Shown here piece by piece: positions 9,538 to 19,311 of a stretch of 64,000 nucleotides of DNA; the first letter of the stretch is position 1, and the number at the start of each line of letters is the position of its first letter. The position numbers and the translations under genes were made by a program. Origin of the DNA: CAZVPF01 sp964628195 (GTDB lineage Bacteria > Planctomycetota > Phycisphaerae > Sedimentisphaerales > Anaerohalosphaeraceae); NCBI GenBank assembly GCA_964628195.1, contig CAZVPF010000002.1:124001-188000 (forward strand), given 5' to 3'. Below the pieces are notes generated by a model. The model made no database searches and was not told where the DNA came from. It was given only the letters and a program-made list of their open reading frames with translations.

Positions 9538-10436
9538 GTGAAGCTGTAAGTTCACTTGTAGACCGGATAGTCTCAAAAAATAAGCTTCAGAAAAATATGA
9601 TTTTAACCGGCTTAAAATCGCTTTCCGGAGATAATCTCTGTGACTTTGAAGCTTACATTAACTTTTGTTCCAAAAAAGGAATGAATCACAAATATCTATC
9701 AGATTGTTACGAACTGATAACCCGGGCGAGTTTTCGTGAACAAGTGTATTTTAAGCGCCATAAAAAATACAGGTACAGCAGCTATAGTGAAGTTTCTAAT
9801 TCAGTGTATTTCAATGAAGACTATATGTTGCGTTATATGACAGGGCTGGCGTTAACATCTTTTTTATGGCCCAACCATGTGGCAATGATGAACTATTTTC
9901 ATGAGAATTTGCCGCGTGATAAAGCCGGACTGTACCTTGAAATCGGACCTGGACACGGGTTTTATATGATGAATGCTATGCGGTTGACTTCTTTCTCCCA
10001 TTTTCTTGCAGTTGATATAAGCCCCACAAGCGTTAATATGACTAAAAGCATACTCAGCGATTCATCTTTCGGTAAGTTTGACAGGTATGAGATAATACAG
10101 GGTGATTTCCTTGAATTCCCGTCCACTGATAAATTTGACGTCATTGTTATGGGAGAGGTTCTTGAACATGTCGAAAGCCCGGTTTCTTTTCTTAAAAAAG
10201 CTCACTGTTGCTGCAAAGAAAATGGTTTTATTTATATAACAACAGCAATCAACGCTCCAGCAGTGGACCATATATACCTTTACCGGTCATCGGAGCAGAT
10301 TGAGACTCAAGTTAAATCATGCGGTTTTGAGGTATTAAATAAACTTGTTTGCCCTTATTATGGAACTTCTTTAGAAGAAAGCATACAAAATGATCTGCCT
10401 GTTAATATAGCACTCGTTCTTCAAAAGAGTAACTAA
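9516..10436 (+). CDS. Class I SAM-dependent methyltransferase
   Basis: The SAM motif is seen as YLEIGPGHGFYM followed by FLAVDISPTSV and FDVIVMGEVLEHVESP, a typical class I set. About 140 residues precede this fold. The given ATG overlaps the upstream gene by 22 bp; an ATG 18 bp later (9534) gives a classical ATGA overlap and may be the true start. The gene sits between the MaoC-SDR fusion and the FkbH-like gene, so its substrate could be the acyl unit, as FkbM/FkbG-type methyltransferases act near FkbH proteins. That is inference from context. Confidence 0.75.
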   Translation: MHEKIKMSEAVSSLVDRIVSKNKLQKNMILTGLKSLSGDNLCDFEAYINFCSKKGMNHKYLSDCYELITRASFREQVYFKRHKKYRYSSYSEVSNSVYFNEDYMLRYMTGLALTSFLWPNHVAMMNYFHENLPRDKAGLYLEIGPGHGFYMMNAMRLTSFSHFLAVDISPTSVNMTKSILSDSSFGKFDRYEIIQGDFLEFPSTDKFDVIVMGEVLEHVESPVSFLKKAHCCCKENGFIYITTAINAPAVDHIYLYRSSEQIETQVKSCGFEVLNKLVCPYYGTSLEESIQNDLPVNIALVLQKSN

Positions 10437-12182
10437 ATGAAGGAAATGAAATACAGTGAAATTATAAAACAAAACGCTTCTCTTGGTCAACAGATGAACA
10501 CTGACAAGTTCCCCATCAGTGTCCTGTCAAATATTATGGTGGACCAAATCAAGGATATTGGAGAATATTTTCTCAAAACAAACGGCCTCAATGCGGAGTT
10601 GCTGGTCGGCGACTATGACAATATCCTGCAGGAATCACAAAAAACAGCGGATTGTAGAGTCGCGGTAATCTTTTGGGAAGCCGCCAATCTGCTCGATGGA
10701 TTTCAATACCGGGCAGATTCCATGAAAAAAGAACAGCTCGAGGAACTTTTAAATAAAACTGTAAATGAAATTGATTTTGTTTTGAAATCTCTTGCCGATA
10801 AATCGCTTGTAATCTTCAATTCCTTCTCAAGTAATGTTTTTAATTCTACGCTGCTTGAAAGAAACAATTTTGATCACTTCTGCGATTCACTTAATTCTTA
10901 TCTTAAAAAATACAGTGCTGCAAATCTGCGAGTGATCGATATTGACCGGATCATATCAAATCTGTCTGTCGCCGAAAGTTCTGATATGAGATTTTATTAC
11001 TCTTCAAAATCCCTGTACACGGTTGATTTCTTCAAAGCTTACGTGTCTGATGTCTTTCATTATATTTTGTCAGCATGTGGAAAGACCCGAAAGGCCTTGA
11101 TATTCGACTGTGACAACACTCTTTGGAAGGGAATTCTGGGGGAGGACGGAATTGATAATATTGAAATGTCAGGGTACACCCCAGCCGGAGCTGTATATAA
11201 GGAAATACAGTATATCGCCCTTCAGCTTAAGCAAAAAGGGGTGATTTTAGGCATTTGCAGTAAGAATAATCCGCAAGATGTCGATCAGGTGTTTGCCGAA
11301 CATCCCTCCATGACTCTAAGAGAAGAAGATATTGCCATCAGGAAAGTGAACTGGAATGATAAAGTGTCTGGGTTGAAACAGATTGCTGAGGAGCTTAACA
11401 TAGGCCTTGACAGTCTTGTTTTTGTGGACGATTCAAAGTTCGAGATAGAGATGGTAAATGAAATGCTTCCACAAGTGCACACCATATTAGTGCCGAAAAA
11501 ACTATCGGATTACCCTGCGGTTTTAAGAAGTTCATGCCGCCTGTTCTTAAGTGAATCACAGACGCATGAAGACAGGATGAAAACGAAGATTTATAGTGTA
11601 CAGGCTGTAAGAAAAAAAGAAAGCCTTAAATTTGAAAATGTTGAAGATTATTTAAAGTCGCTTGAACTTCGATTAACTGTTAAAACGGACGATAAGAACT
11701 CTATTCAAAGGCTGGCACAGCTTACGCAAAAAACAAATCAGTTTAACTTGACCACAAAACGGTATACTGTTTCTGATATTTCAAAATTCATGAATTCTGA
11801 CGACCACATAGTGTTTAGTTTTGAACTCTCGGACAAATACGGAAGTTACGGGATTACCGGTCTGAGCATAGTTCAGATTGACCTTGAGAATTTGAATGCT
11901 GATATCGACACATTTTTAATGAGTTGCAGGGTAATAGGACGAAACGTCGAGTTTAGTTTTTTCCGTTTCATCGTTGACCGCCTTAAAGAAAAAAAAATTC
12001 AGCAAGTTAAATCGCATTATATTCAAACCCTTAAAAATAAACAGGCAGAAAACTTCTTTGAGAATTGCGGGTGCGGACTTGTTAATGAAACTGCGAAAGA
12101 AAAACATTACAAAATGTTTTTAGACCAACCGGTGCTGAACACTTTTGATTACATAGGAGTTGTAAATGGAAGACAGGATTAA
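10437..12182 (+). CDS. FkbH-like HAD-superfamily protein (glyceryl-ACP type)
   Basis: The 581-residue protein has the HAD motif I FDCDNTLW at residues 223-230, preceded by an SGNH-like N-terminal half and followed by a C-terminal acetyltransferase-like region containing SDKYGSYGITG. This order is that of FkbH proteins, which take 1,3-bisphosphoglycerate, dephosphorylate it and load the glyceryl group onto an acyl carrier protein. The next gene is such a carrier, with a 17-bp overlap, so the pair very likely works together. In a polysaccharide locus the product may be a glyceric or other short hydroxyacyl decoration. Confidence 0.8.
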   Translation: MKEMKYSEIIKQNASLGQQMNTDKFPISVLSNIMVDQIKDIGEYFLKTNGLNAELLVGDYDNILQESQKTADCRVAVIFWEAANLLDGFQYRADSMKKEQLEELLNKTVNEIDFVLKSLADKSLVIFNSFSSNVFNSTLLERNNFDHFCDSLNSYLKKYSAANLRVIDIDRIISNLSVAESSDMRFYYSSKSLYTVDFFKAYVSDVFHYILSACGKTRKALIFDCDNTLWKGILGEDGIDNIEMSGYTPAGAVYKEIQYIALQLKQKGVILGICSKNNPQDVDQVFAEHPSMTLREEDIAIRKVNWNDKVSGLKQIAEELNIGLDSLVFVDDSKFEIEMVNEMLPQVHTILVPKKLSDYPAVLRSSCRLFLSESQTHEDRMKTKIYSVQAVRKKESLKFENVEDYLKSLELRLTVKTDDKNSIQRLAQLTQKTNQFNLTTKRYTVSDISKFMNSDDHIVFSFELSDKYGSYGITGLSIVQIDLENLNADIDTFLMSCRVIGRNVEFSFFRFIVDRLKEKKIQQVKSHYIQTLKNKQAENFFENCGCGLVNETAKEKHYKMFLDQPVLNTFDYIGVVNGRQD

Positions 12183-12399
12183 AAAAGTTATGTCTGAAGT
12201 GCTTGGGCTTGACATTGCCAAAATTAATAAAGACACTTCGGTCGATACGGTAGATACATGGGATTCACTTAGGCAGATGAATCTTATTGTCGCACTGGAA
12301 GATGAATTTGATTTCGAATTTGATGAAGATGAAATGACAGAATTAACCGGTTTTACAATTATTGTAAATTCGGTCTCAAAAAAAGTTGCTTGCCGATAA
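12166..12399 (+). CDS. Acyl carrier protein
   Basis: A 77-residue acidic protein with the carrier-protein fold signature. Ser34 in WDSLRQMNL is the predicted 4'-phosphopantetheine attachment site (usual DSL), and the following helix is strongly acidic (EDEFDFEFDEDEM). A GGAG ribosome site lies a few bases upstream, inside the FkbH-like gene, and the two genes overlap by 17 bp. This is probably a dedicated carrier for the FkbH-loaded unit, not the fatty acid ACP. Confidence 0.85.
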   Translation: MEDRIKKVMSEVLGLDIAKINKDTSVDTVDTWDSLRQMNLIVALEDEFDFEFDEDEMTELTGFTIIVNSVSKKVACR

Positions 12400-12400
12400 G

Positions 12401-14182
12401 ATGCTCCATTCTTTTAAAAGATTTAACAGTTTCGCAGAAGTTTCAAAAGCTCATTTAGCAGTTGTTTTTTTGCTGAATTTTGCAGAAGCTTTTTTCGCTG
12501 TGTCAGGCCTTGCGTTGCTTTATCCTTTGATCCGTTTTCTGCAGGTTGGAAAAGAAACTTTTGTAAACGACATAGGCCAAAGCAGCCTCAAATACATCGA
12601 AAAGTTGTCTGATTTTTTGGGGATCGAAATCTCTCTCGGCTTTCTTGTAATTTGCGCGGTTTTGCCTTTGCTTTTACAGCAGATGTTCAGGTTCCTGAAA
12701 GAATATGTTGCAATACAAATTCAAAATAATTCTGTATGCCGTATGCAAAGGAAACTTATTAACTCAATGTTCAGTGTCGATGTCGAGTTTTTCTCACGCA
12801 CACAGCTTGGTGAGCTGGGCAATGCCGCGACAACCGCCACCTTCAGGGCCGGTCTCACGATACAGCAAATAATTAATTACTTCAGCAGCATCCTGATTGG
12901 CACGGTTTATTTTATCGTAATGTTGGTTATATCATGGAAGCTTACGCTTGTTTCAGTTTTAATCATAGGGTTGATTCCTCTGCTTACAAATAGGCAGTCT
13001 CACGCAATAAGACAGAGGAGCAGGCTTGTCGAGTCAATAAACCGTGACCTCCATGCTTACCTTATTGACAGGCTGCGTTCTATTAAGAGGATGCTTCTTT
13101 CTAACATGTCAGATGTTGAAATGGATTATTTCTCCAGGATGGCACAGAAAAGAGAAAAGACGATTGTACACACCCTGACCCTGATTTCTCTTATAAATAA
13201 TACTCTTGAGCCTGCCATGATGGCTGTGGCCCTGGCGATTATTTTTGTTGGGGTTAAAGTAATTCATATTGAATATGCTGTCCTGTTCCTGTTTTTGTAT
13301 ATCGTGACTAAAACCAAGCCTGCGATAAACAGCGTTGTAAAGTCTAAAAACCAGGCATTAATATACATGAGAAGTTTTGATGTAGTTGAGGATGTTTACC
13401 GTAGGATTTCAAGCGCAACGACAATCAAAAATGGGACCAAAGAACTTAATAAACTTGAAAAGTATATTAAAATTGACAAATTAACTTTTGCTTATGATAA
13501 AAAAGATCCGCTTTTTGATAACTTATCTGTTTCTTTTATGGCCGATCAAACGACAGCGCTTGTTGGAAGGTCCGGCTCCGGCAAAACAACGCTGCTCGAC
13601 CTTATTCTACGTTTCCGCGAGCCGCAAAGCGGCAGTATAATGTTTGATGACACCGAACTTAAAGAAATCAAGCTGGAAAGCTTGCGAAGCAGAATTGGCA
13701 TGCTCTCGCAGGATATTATGCTTTTCCACGGAACCATCATCGATAATATTACTTACGGGCTTAAAAATTTAACAGAAGATCAGGTACGAAATGCATGTCG
13801 TATGGCCCATGTTGATGACTTTGTTGAGCACCTCCAGGAAGGCTATGAAAGTCATATCGGTGAGTGTGGCGCTAAACTGTCAGGCGGCCAAAAACAGAGA
13901 CTGGCACTGGCGCATATTTTTCTGAAGAACCCTGAGATCATTATTCTTGATGAACCGACCAGCGCGCTGGACGGTGAAACTGAGTTAATCATCAAAAATG
14001 CAATTGATAAGATGAAAGGCACAAAAACTATTATTATCGTAGCGCATAGGTTATCGACAATAAGGAATTCTGATGATATTATTGTGCTCGATAGTGGCCG
14101 TGTTTTATCTCGGGGTACATTTGACAAATTGATGGAGGAAAGTGAAGAATTTCGCAAAATGGTGAAATACCAACAGATATAG
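12401..14182 (+). CDS. ABC exporter, fused membrane and ATP-binding domains
   Basis: I choose the ATG one base after the ACP stop; an in-frame TTG 15 bp earlier is less likely. The protein (593 residues) has an N-terminal six-helix membrane domain of the MsbA/PglK type and a C-terminal nucleotide-binding domain with Walker A GRSGSGKTT, signature LSGGQKQR, Walker B IIILDEPTSALD and the H-loop AHRLST. Members of this family flip lipid-linked oligosaccharides or glycolipids across the inner membrane. In this locus it is a plausible flippase for the lipid-linked repeat unit, since no Wzx-type protein is seen in the window. Confidence 0.85.
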   Translation: MLHSFKRFNSFAEVSKAHLAVVFLLNFAEAFFAVSGLALLYPLIRFLQVGKETFVNDIGQSSLKYIEKLSDFLGIEISLGFLVICAVLPLLLQQMFRFLKEYVAIQIQNNSVCRMQRKLINSMFSVDVEFFSRTQLGELGNAATTATFRAGLTIQQIINYFSSILIGTVYFIVMLVISWKLTLVSVLIIGLIPLLTNRQSHAIRQRSRLVESINRDLHAYLIDRLRSIKRMLLSNMSDVEMDYFSRMAQKREKTIVHTLTLISLINNTLEPAMMAVALAIIFVGVKVIHIEYAVLFLFLYIVTKTKPAINSVVKSKNQALIYMRSFDVVEDVYRRISSATTIKNGTKELNKLEKYIKIDKLTFAYDKKDPLFDNLSVSFMADQTTALVGRSGSGKTTLLDLILRFREPQSGSIMFDDTELKEIKLESLRSRIGMLSQDIMLFHGTIIDNITYGLKNLTEDQVRNACRMAHVDDFVEHLQEGYESHIGECGAKLSGGQKQRLALAHIFLKNPEIIILDEPTSALDGETELIIKNAIDKMKGTKTIIIVAHRLSTIRNSDDIIVLDSGRVLSRGTFDKLMEESEEFRKMVKYQQI

Positions 14183-14214
14183 TTGTCTTAAACAAAACTA
14201 TGCATCAGTGATAC

Positions 14215-15141
14215 ATGGAAAATGATAAGAATAAAAATCCGCTTGTTTCTGTAGTCATACCGACTAAGAACAGAGCTAAGCTTCTTGAACGTGCAATTAA
14301 GAGCGTTCTTGTTCAGGGCATTGATGACTATGAAATAATTGTAGTTATAGACGGGGCTATGGACGAAACAGAGCAGATAGTTAATGCATTTAATGATAAA
14401 AGGATAATTGTTTACAGACATGAAATTTCTAAAGGTGCTTCAGCCGCACGTAATACTGCAATGAGACATAGTCGTGGCAAATATATAGCATTTCTGGACG
14501 ATGACGACGAATGGACACCAGATAAACTTGAAGTACAGTTGCCTGTCATTCAAAACTCGGGTGAAACAGTGGGGTTGGTATATGCCTGGATGGAATATGT
14601 TCAGGACGGCAAAATAACGGGGATACGCGCTCCGGAATTAAAGGGTGATGTCTTCGTGGAAATGCTCGATAAACAGGCCATAGGCGGCTGTCCGACAATT
14701 ATTATAAAACGCTCTGTAATGGAAAAAGTGGGCTGCTTCGATGAGAATCTGCCTCGCGGAAACGATGGGGACTACTGGCGTAGGATATGCAGAAACTACA
14801 ATGTAGATTATGTGCCTAAAGTATTAGCGAAAGTGTATATTGGCCACCAAGACAGAATAAGTACTAGGAAAACGCCGGAAAATATTGACGACGGGATACG
14901 AAGTAAAATGCATCGAATGAACATTTTCCGAGATGATTTTAAGAGACACTCTAAGCCATGCGCGAAGTTGTATGCACGAATTTCCTATGACTATCTGTGC
15001 CGATTTTCTTTGTCTCGAAAATATTATGATTTTCTGAAATATTTGAAGTATAGTTTTTTTTCTTTTTTTCGTGCTCCTCTCAGTTTCTTCTGGTTCCGTT
15101 CTTGTCTTCGGTTTTTTTGCACAAAAAATACAAGGAAATAA
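14215..15141 (+). CDS. Glycosyltransferase family 2
   Basis: The GT-A fold start is clear: VSVVIPTKNRAKLLERAI, then the donor-binding DGAMDETE and GASAARNTAM segments and the metal-binding FLDDDDEW. A W-rich acceptor side (GNDGDYWRR) follows. The C-terminus is basic and aromatic and may lie against the membrane. The gene starts 32 bp after the ABC exporter and ends 5 bp before a two-domain sulfotransferase. Sugar specificity unknown. Confidence 0.85.
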   Translation: MENDKNKNPLVSVVIPTKNRAKLLERAIKSVLVQGIDDYEIIVVIDGAMDETEQIVNAFNDKRIIVYRHEISKGASAARNTAMRHSRGKYIAFLDDDDEWTPDKLEVQLPVIQNSGETVGLVYAWMEYVQDGKITGIRAPELKGDVFVEMLDKQAIGGCPTIIIKRSVMEKVGCFDENLPRGNDGDYWRRICRNYNVDYVPKVLAKVYIGHQDRISTRKTPENIDDGIRSKMHRMNIFRDDFKRHSKPCAKLYARISYDYLCRFSLSRKYYDFLKYLKYSFFSFFRAPLSFFWFRSCLRFFCTKNTRK

Positions 15142-15146
15142 ATTAG

Positions 15147-16988
15147 ATGAATAAGACCGATAAAAGCCAGCCTGTTTTTATTTTTGGCTGTCCTAGGTCG
15201 GGCACTACTTTGCTTAGACTGATGCTGACCAGTCACTCCACAGTCTGTATACCCAGCGAAAGTGATTTTTGTATTAAGATGTTCAGCAAGTGGGGACAAC
15301 TTATAATAACCGGACAACCGCAGTTGAGGGCGTTTTTAAATGAACTTTATTTAAATGACAAATTTAAAGAATGGGGTATAAAAAGAGATGAGTTGCACGA
15401 TTACCTTATAAAATTATTACCGCTGAATTATGCAAAATGTGTTGAGCAAATATACGTCTGCTATATGAAAAGCAAAGACAAAAATGGCATCTGGGGGGAC
15501 AAAAATCCGGGATACGTATATTCGGTCGATGTTATTTTAAAGCTTTTTCCGCAAGCCAAGTTAATTCATGTTGTACGGGACGGGCGGGCAGTATTCTTGT
15601 CAAATATGCAGGCTAACGCAGCTAAAGGCAGGCATGGACTCAAGGCTGTATTTCCATGTGATGCCTATGGAAGTGCATTTAATTGGATTAGGGCTCTTCA
15701 TGCTGCAAGGAAATTTATATCGTATGAGAATTTTAAAGAAATAAAATATGAGACACTGCTCGAACAACCAAAAGTGACTCTTGAAAATTTATGCAGTTTT
15801 TTGGGGATTGAATTTGAGGATGCGATGCTCAAATATCATTACAGAAATAAGTCGCAACAGCTTGTTCCGCAACACAGGTCGGCATGGCACAAAAACACTT
15901 TCAAAGAAATTGATTCTACTAGGATAGATGCTTGGAAAAAAAGCCTCAAATCAAAAGACATTTATTTGTTTGAGCTTTTGGCAGGTAGGTATTTAAGAAA
16001 AAACGGGTACAATTGTAAGTTTTCTTTTAATCATCTATTCCAATTCAGGCCAATATTTTTCCGTCACCTTCTGAGGCTCTTTTATTTGAGTGCCCCATTA
16101 CCTGAAGGATTTAAACAAAAAATTAAGGTCTTGCGCCATTGGTACTTCTGGCGCAAAGAGATTTCCATAAGAAGCATTCGTGAATTTTTTGCAAGATATG
16201 GCGGAAATAAAAAACGTTTACCGGGCAATAAGGAACTGATTGTTTTTATGATAGGAATGCCCCGCACCGGAACAAGTTTAATGAAGAATTTCTTTGGAGA
16301 CCATAAAGGTCTTGAGATTCAACCTTTTCAAAAAGATGGTTTTTTTGTGTCATGGGAAAAAACAAATAACTCCAATTCTATATTGATCGACAAGTCAACT
16401 CATTATATTCGAAACTTAAACTTGATCCGATCAGCAACTGGTGTCAATGCGGCATTTTGTTGTATTGTAAGAGATCCTCGTGACCAGCTTATAAGCCTTT
16501 TTGAATTTGACCGACATCCTGAGTTGCCAAGAACTAAACTGTTCTGGAATAAATGGGCTAAGCAATATTTAGGTTTTATTGAATTTGCAAAAAAACATAG
16601 TAACATAAAATGCTTCTTGATCCGATATGAAGACCTTGTGAGCTACCCAGTCGAAAGTAAAAGAACCTTTCTAAAATGGATTGGGGTTTTCGAAGGAAAT
16701 GAAAATATTGAATCAAAATATGAAATTGCTGTTTTAAATGACAGGCAGGATCCTAAAGTGGCTCAACAGTCCTCTGTAAATAAATCTTCAATCGGCCGTT
16801 ATAAGGCCACTAAATGCCCGGATCAGTTAGCTATGGTCAATGCGTTTCAGTACAACTCAAAAGCGAAAAAATTAATGAATCTTTTTGGCTATTCCGACAA
16901 TGGTCTCGCCGATATAAAAATTATCGGAATACCTAATTTGTTTGTTTTTGAACCTAACTTAAAACCTTCAGAAAAAAACGTAACTTAA
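15147..16988 (+). CDS. Two-domain sulfotransferase (tandem PAPS-binding domains)
   Basis: The 613-residue protein contains two complete sulfotransferase starts: IFGCPRSGTTLLR at residues 12-24 and FMIGMPRTGTSLMK at 367-380. Both match the phosphosulfate-binding loop. Each is followed by a 3'-phosphate-binding segment (LIHVVRDGRAVFLSN and CCIVRDPRDQLIS). A basic, aromatic linker (about residues 285-355) joins them. Single sulfotransferase domains are about 280-330 residues, so this is a true duplication or fusion. It probably sulfates two positions on the glycan, or one domain has become a binding module. It ends in a one-base TAATG overlap with the next gene. Confidence 0.8.
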   Translation: MNKTDKSQPVFIFGCPRSGTTLLRLMLTSHSTVCIPSESDFCIKMFSKWGQLIITGQPQLRAFLNELYLNDKFKEWGIKRDELHDYLIKLLPLNYAKCVEQIYVCYMKSKDKNGIWGDKNPGYVYSVDVILKLFPQAKLIHVVRDGRAVFLSNMQANAAKGRHGLKAVFPCDAYGSAFNWIRALHAARKFISYENFKEIKYETLLEQPKVTLENLCSFLGIEFEDAMLKYHYRNKSQQLVPQHRSAWHKNTFKEIDSTRIDAWKKSLKSKDIYLFELLAGRYLRKNGYNCKFSFNHLFQFRPIFFRHLLRLFYLSAPLPEGFKQKIKVLRHWYFWRKEISIRSIREFFARYGGNKKRLPGNKELIVFMIGMPRTGTSLMKNFFGDHKGLEIQPFQKDGFFVSWEKTNNSNSILIDKSTHYIRNLNLIRSATGVNAAFCCIVRDPRDQLISLFEFDRHPELPRTKLFWNKWAKQYLGFIEFAKKHSNIKCFLIRYEDLVSYPVESKRTFLKWIGVFEGNENIESKYEIAVLNDRQDPKVAQQSSVNKSSIGRYKATKCPDQLAMVNAFQYNSKAKKLMNLFGYSDNGLADIKIIGIPNLFVFEPNLKPSEKNVT

Positions 16989-17977
16989 TGCAAAAAACTG
17001 AAGTCTCTGTAATAATTACAACACACAACAGGCCAAAATTGTTAAAACGCGCAATAGATTCAGTTCTTGCACAAACTTACAGGTATTTCCTGTTATACAT
17101 AATTGACGACGCGTCGAATGATGAAACTCGTAAATTGGTAAGTGAATATTTTGATAAATGCACAAGGGTCAATTACATTAGGCTTGAACAAAATCAGGGT
17201 CTTGCTAAGGCTAGGAACAAGGGATTAGAAATTTCTGAAGGGCAATTCATCGCCTTTCTGGACGACGATGACTGGTGGAAGCCTCAGTGCCTTGAAAAAC
17301 GAATGAATATACTCAACTCGCTTCCCGGGCGGGAACTAAAACGACTTGGCGTTGTCTACTGCGGCTGTGAGATCCAACTAACTGATTCGGGCGAAATTAC
17401 ATATAATATGCCTCAGATCATTGGAAGTATTCGTGAAAATATCATCGCTAAGGACATATCGACAATCCCTTCCTCGTGCTTATTCTCCCGAGAGGCTCTT
17501 GAAAAAGCAGGCTTGTTTGACGAAAGCCTCGTCTCATCGATCGACCATGATATCTGGATGTCACTCGCGAAACAGGGTTTCAACGCTTATGCGGTAAATG
17601 AACCTCATGTCGTTACTTATGAATCGACAAAACGAAATGCGATGATGACCGATACAGAAAAACGCATAAGAGGTGTCGAACAATACCTTGAGAAGTGGAG
17701 TCCGGTTTATAGAGAATGGCTGGGCGATGCAAGTAGCTCAAAGTATATAAAAAAATATCGTAGAAGGGTCCTTGTCCGCATGGCTGCAACAAAGATACTC
17801 TCAGGTAAACCACGCGAAGTTAGGGCAATATTCAGGCACATTCTTTCAAAAGGGCACAACTTCATATTCGAAGCACTTTATGTTTCGCGGCTTATTTTTC
17901 TTCAAAAGATTAAAATGGTTTGCCCAAAGTGGTTTGCAAGATGGGTCAGGAAAAAGAAAAAATTGGAAATAGTTTGA
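16988..17977 (+). CDS. Glycosyltransferase family 2
   Basis: A 329-residue GT-A enzyme: VSVIITTHNRPKLLKRAIDS, DDASNDETRKL, NQGLAKARNKGL and the metal-binding FLDDDDWW. It is related in layout to the GT2 gene two places upstream. The start overlaps the sulfotransferase stop by one base (TAATG), and its own stop overlaps the next start (TGATG), so the three genes are translationally coupled. The strongly basic C-terminus (WVRKKKKLE) may bind the inner membrane surface. Donor sugar unknown. Confidence 0.85.
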   Translation: MQKTEVSVIITTHNRPKLLKRAIDSVLAQTYRYFLLYIIDDASNDETRKLVSEYFDKCTRVNYIRLEQNQGLAKARNKGLEISEGQFIAFLDDDDWWKPQCLEKRMNILNSLPGRELKRLGVVYCGCEIQLTDSGEITYNMPQIIGSIRENIIAKDISTIPSSCLFSREALEKAGLFDESLVSSIDHDIWMSLAKQGFNAYAVNEPHVVTYESTKRNAMMTDTEKRIRGVEQYLEKWSPVYREWLGDASSSKYIKKYRRRVLVRMAATKILSGKPREVRAIFRHILSKGHNFIFEALYVSRLIFLQKIKMVCPKWFARWVRKKKKLEIV

Positions 17978-19311
17978 TGCAACAGCCAAAAGTTGGCAGT
18001 ATGGCAATTTCAAAACAAAGTGTGTCGGACCATCCCGCCATTGATTACGCTATGGTGACACTGCTTGTTTGTATTTCCGGAAACAATCTGCTCTCTTCGA
18101 TTACAAACATTCGAATTTTATTGATTTCAACACTTCTATCTTTTTGCGGTGTTTTATGCTTAAGGCAAGTCTTTTGCGTTTCAAAAAGACTCATAGTGGT
18201 TATGGTTGGATTCGGGATTTTGTTTCTTTTCCATTGGTATCAGTTTAACTTTCTGCCAATTCAAACAATTTGCGGCTTTTATGTTAAGTTGCTGATAGCT
18301 TTCATCGGCTGTTGTATAATAAAAGATTTTTGTAGAAAGCTTATAGATGTTTTTTTCTGCATTTGCATAGTCAGCCTGATATTTTTCTTTGGTGAGCAGT
18401 TATTTAACCTTTTTAACGTAGATCTTCGTGCTGTGTTTCAACCCGTTGCTGACTTTCTGGGGTCAGAAAGAGGATTACATATTGGTATATACAATTTTTT
18501 TGCAGTCCGCCGAAACAGCGGCATATTCTGGGAACCGGGTGGATTTTCAGGATATCTGTTAATAAGTCTTATTCTATTAAGTTTTGAAAAGGAGAGATAC
18601 AACTCAAAAGGATTTTGGATTAGATTTTGGGTCCTGTTTACCGGGGTTCTTACAACTTATTCAACTACAGGATATATTGTTTTGCCTTTCCTGGTCTTTC
18701 TTTATTACCAATTCCATGAAAATAAAGGGACTAAGAAAAATGCCTTTATCAATTTCTCAAAATTGCTTTTTTTGTGCATATTGTTAGAGTCAGCTTTTTT
18801 TATTTCTTATTATCTTACATTTAATGAACCAGGTGACCCTGCATATAATACTGGAAAATATCATAAAGTGCATGGCGACTTTGTGTTTGAGAAGATCAAA
18901 CGGCAGTATAACTATGCTAAGAATACACAGAGGTCTTTAAAGCATCAAAGCCGTTTTGATGATATTATTGATGATTTAAGTTATATTGAACAGCGCCCAT
19001 TCACCGGCTGGGGCATTCATAAAAAGACAAGATACCGGTTGCATCCAACAAATGTTTATGAAAGCGGTCATGGTTGTGGGTTAACCGATTTTTGGTGTAA
19101 ATTCGGCATTTGGGGCATGACCATCCTGGTAATTTGCATGCTGGTTAGCTTTTTAAAGATATCGAATTGGTCTTATTTTACAGCTTGTTTTAGTGTATTT
19201 TTGATACTTTTGATTTCCGCAGGTGAAAATTTCATCCGGTTTCCTCTATATTATTCCTTATTCTTTTTAGGAATTTCGATTAGAAAATTCGAAAAAAAAA
19301 GTTTTGAATAA
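17977..19311 (+). CDS. Wzy/WaaL-like polytopic membrane protein (O-antigen polymerase or ligase type)
   Basis: I choose the ATG that overlaps the upstream stop as TGATG; an in-frame upstream ATG lies inside the previous gene. The protein (444 residues) is strongly hydrophobic with about ten membrane segments. The segment RRNSGIFWEPGGFSGYLL, then the large soluble loop ending GWGIHKKTRYRLHPTN and ESGHGCGLTDFW, resemble the long periplasmic loop and H/E motifs of O-antigen polymerases. Polymerase and ligase cannot be told apart here. Its position among glycosyltransferases fits a polymerase for the repeat unit. Confidence 0.65.
   Translation: MQQPKVGSMAISKQSVSDHPAIDYAMVTLLVCISGNNLLSSITNIRILLISTLLSFCGVLCLRQVFCVSKRLIVVMVGFGILFLFHWYQFNFLPIQTICGFYVKLLIAFIGCCIIKDFCRKLIDVFFCICIVSLIFFFGEQLFNLFNVDLRAVFQPVADFLGSERGLHIGIYNFFAVRRNSGIFWEPGGFSGYLLISLILLSFEKERYNSKGFWIRFWVLFTGVLTTYSTTGYIVLPFLVFLYYQFHENKGTKKNAFINFSKLLFLCILLESAFFISYYLTFNEPGDPAYNTGKYHKVHGDFVFEKIKRQYNYAKNTQRSLKHQSRFDDIIDDLSYIEQRPFTGWGIHKKTRYRLHPTNVYESGHGCGLTDFWCKFGIWGMTILVICMLVSFLKISNWSYFTACFSVFLILLISAGENFIRFPLYYSLFFLGISIRKFEKKSFE

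Noticed and set aside
10437..12399. Part of a polyketide or non-ribosomal peptide cluster
   Set aside because: FkbH-like and ACP genes occur, but no ketosynthase, adenylation or condensation domain is present; the surroundings are glycan genes.
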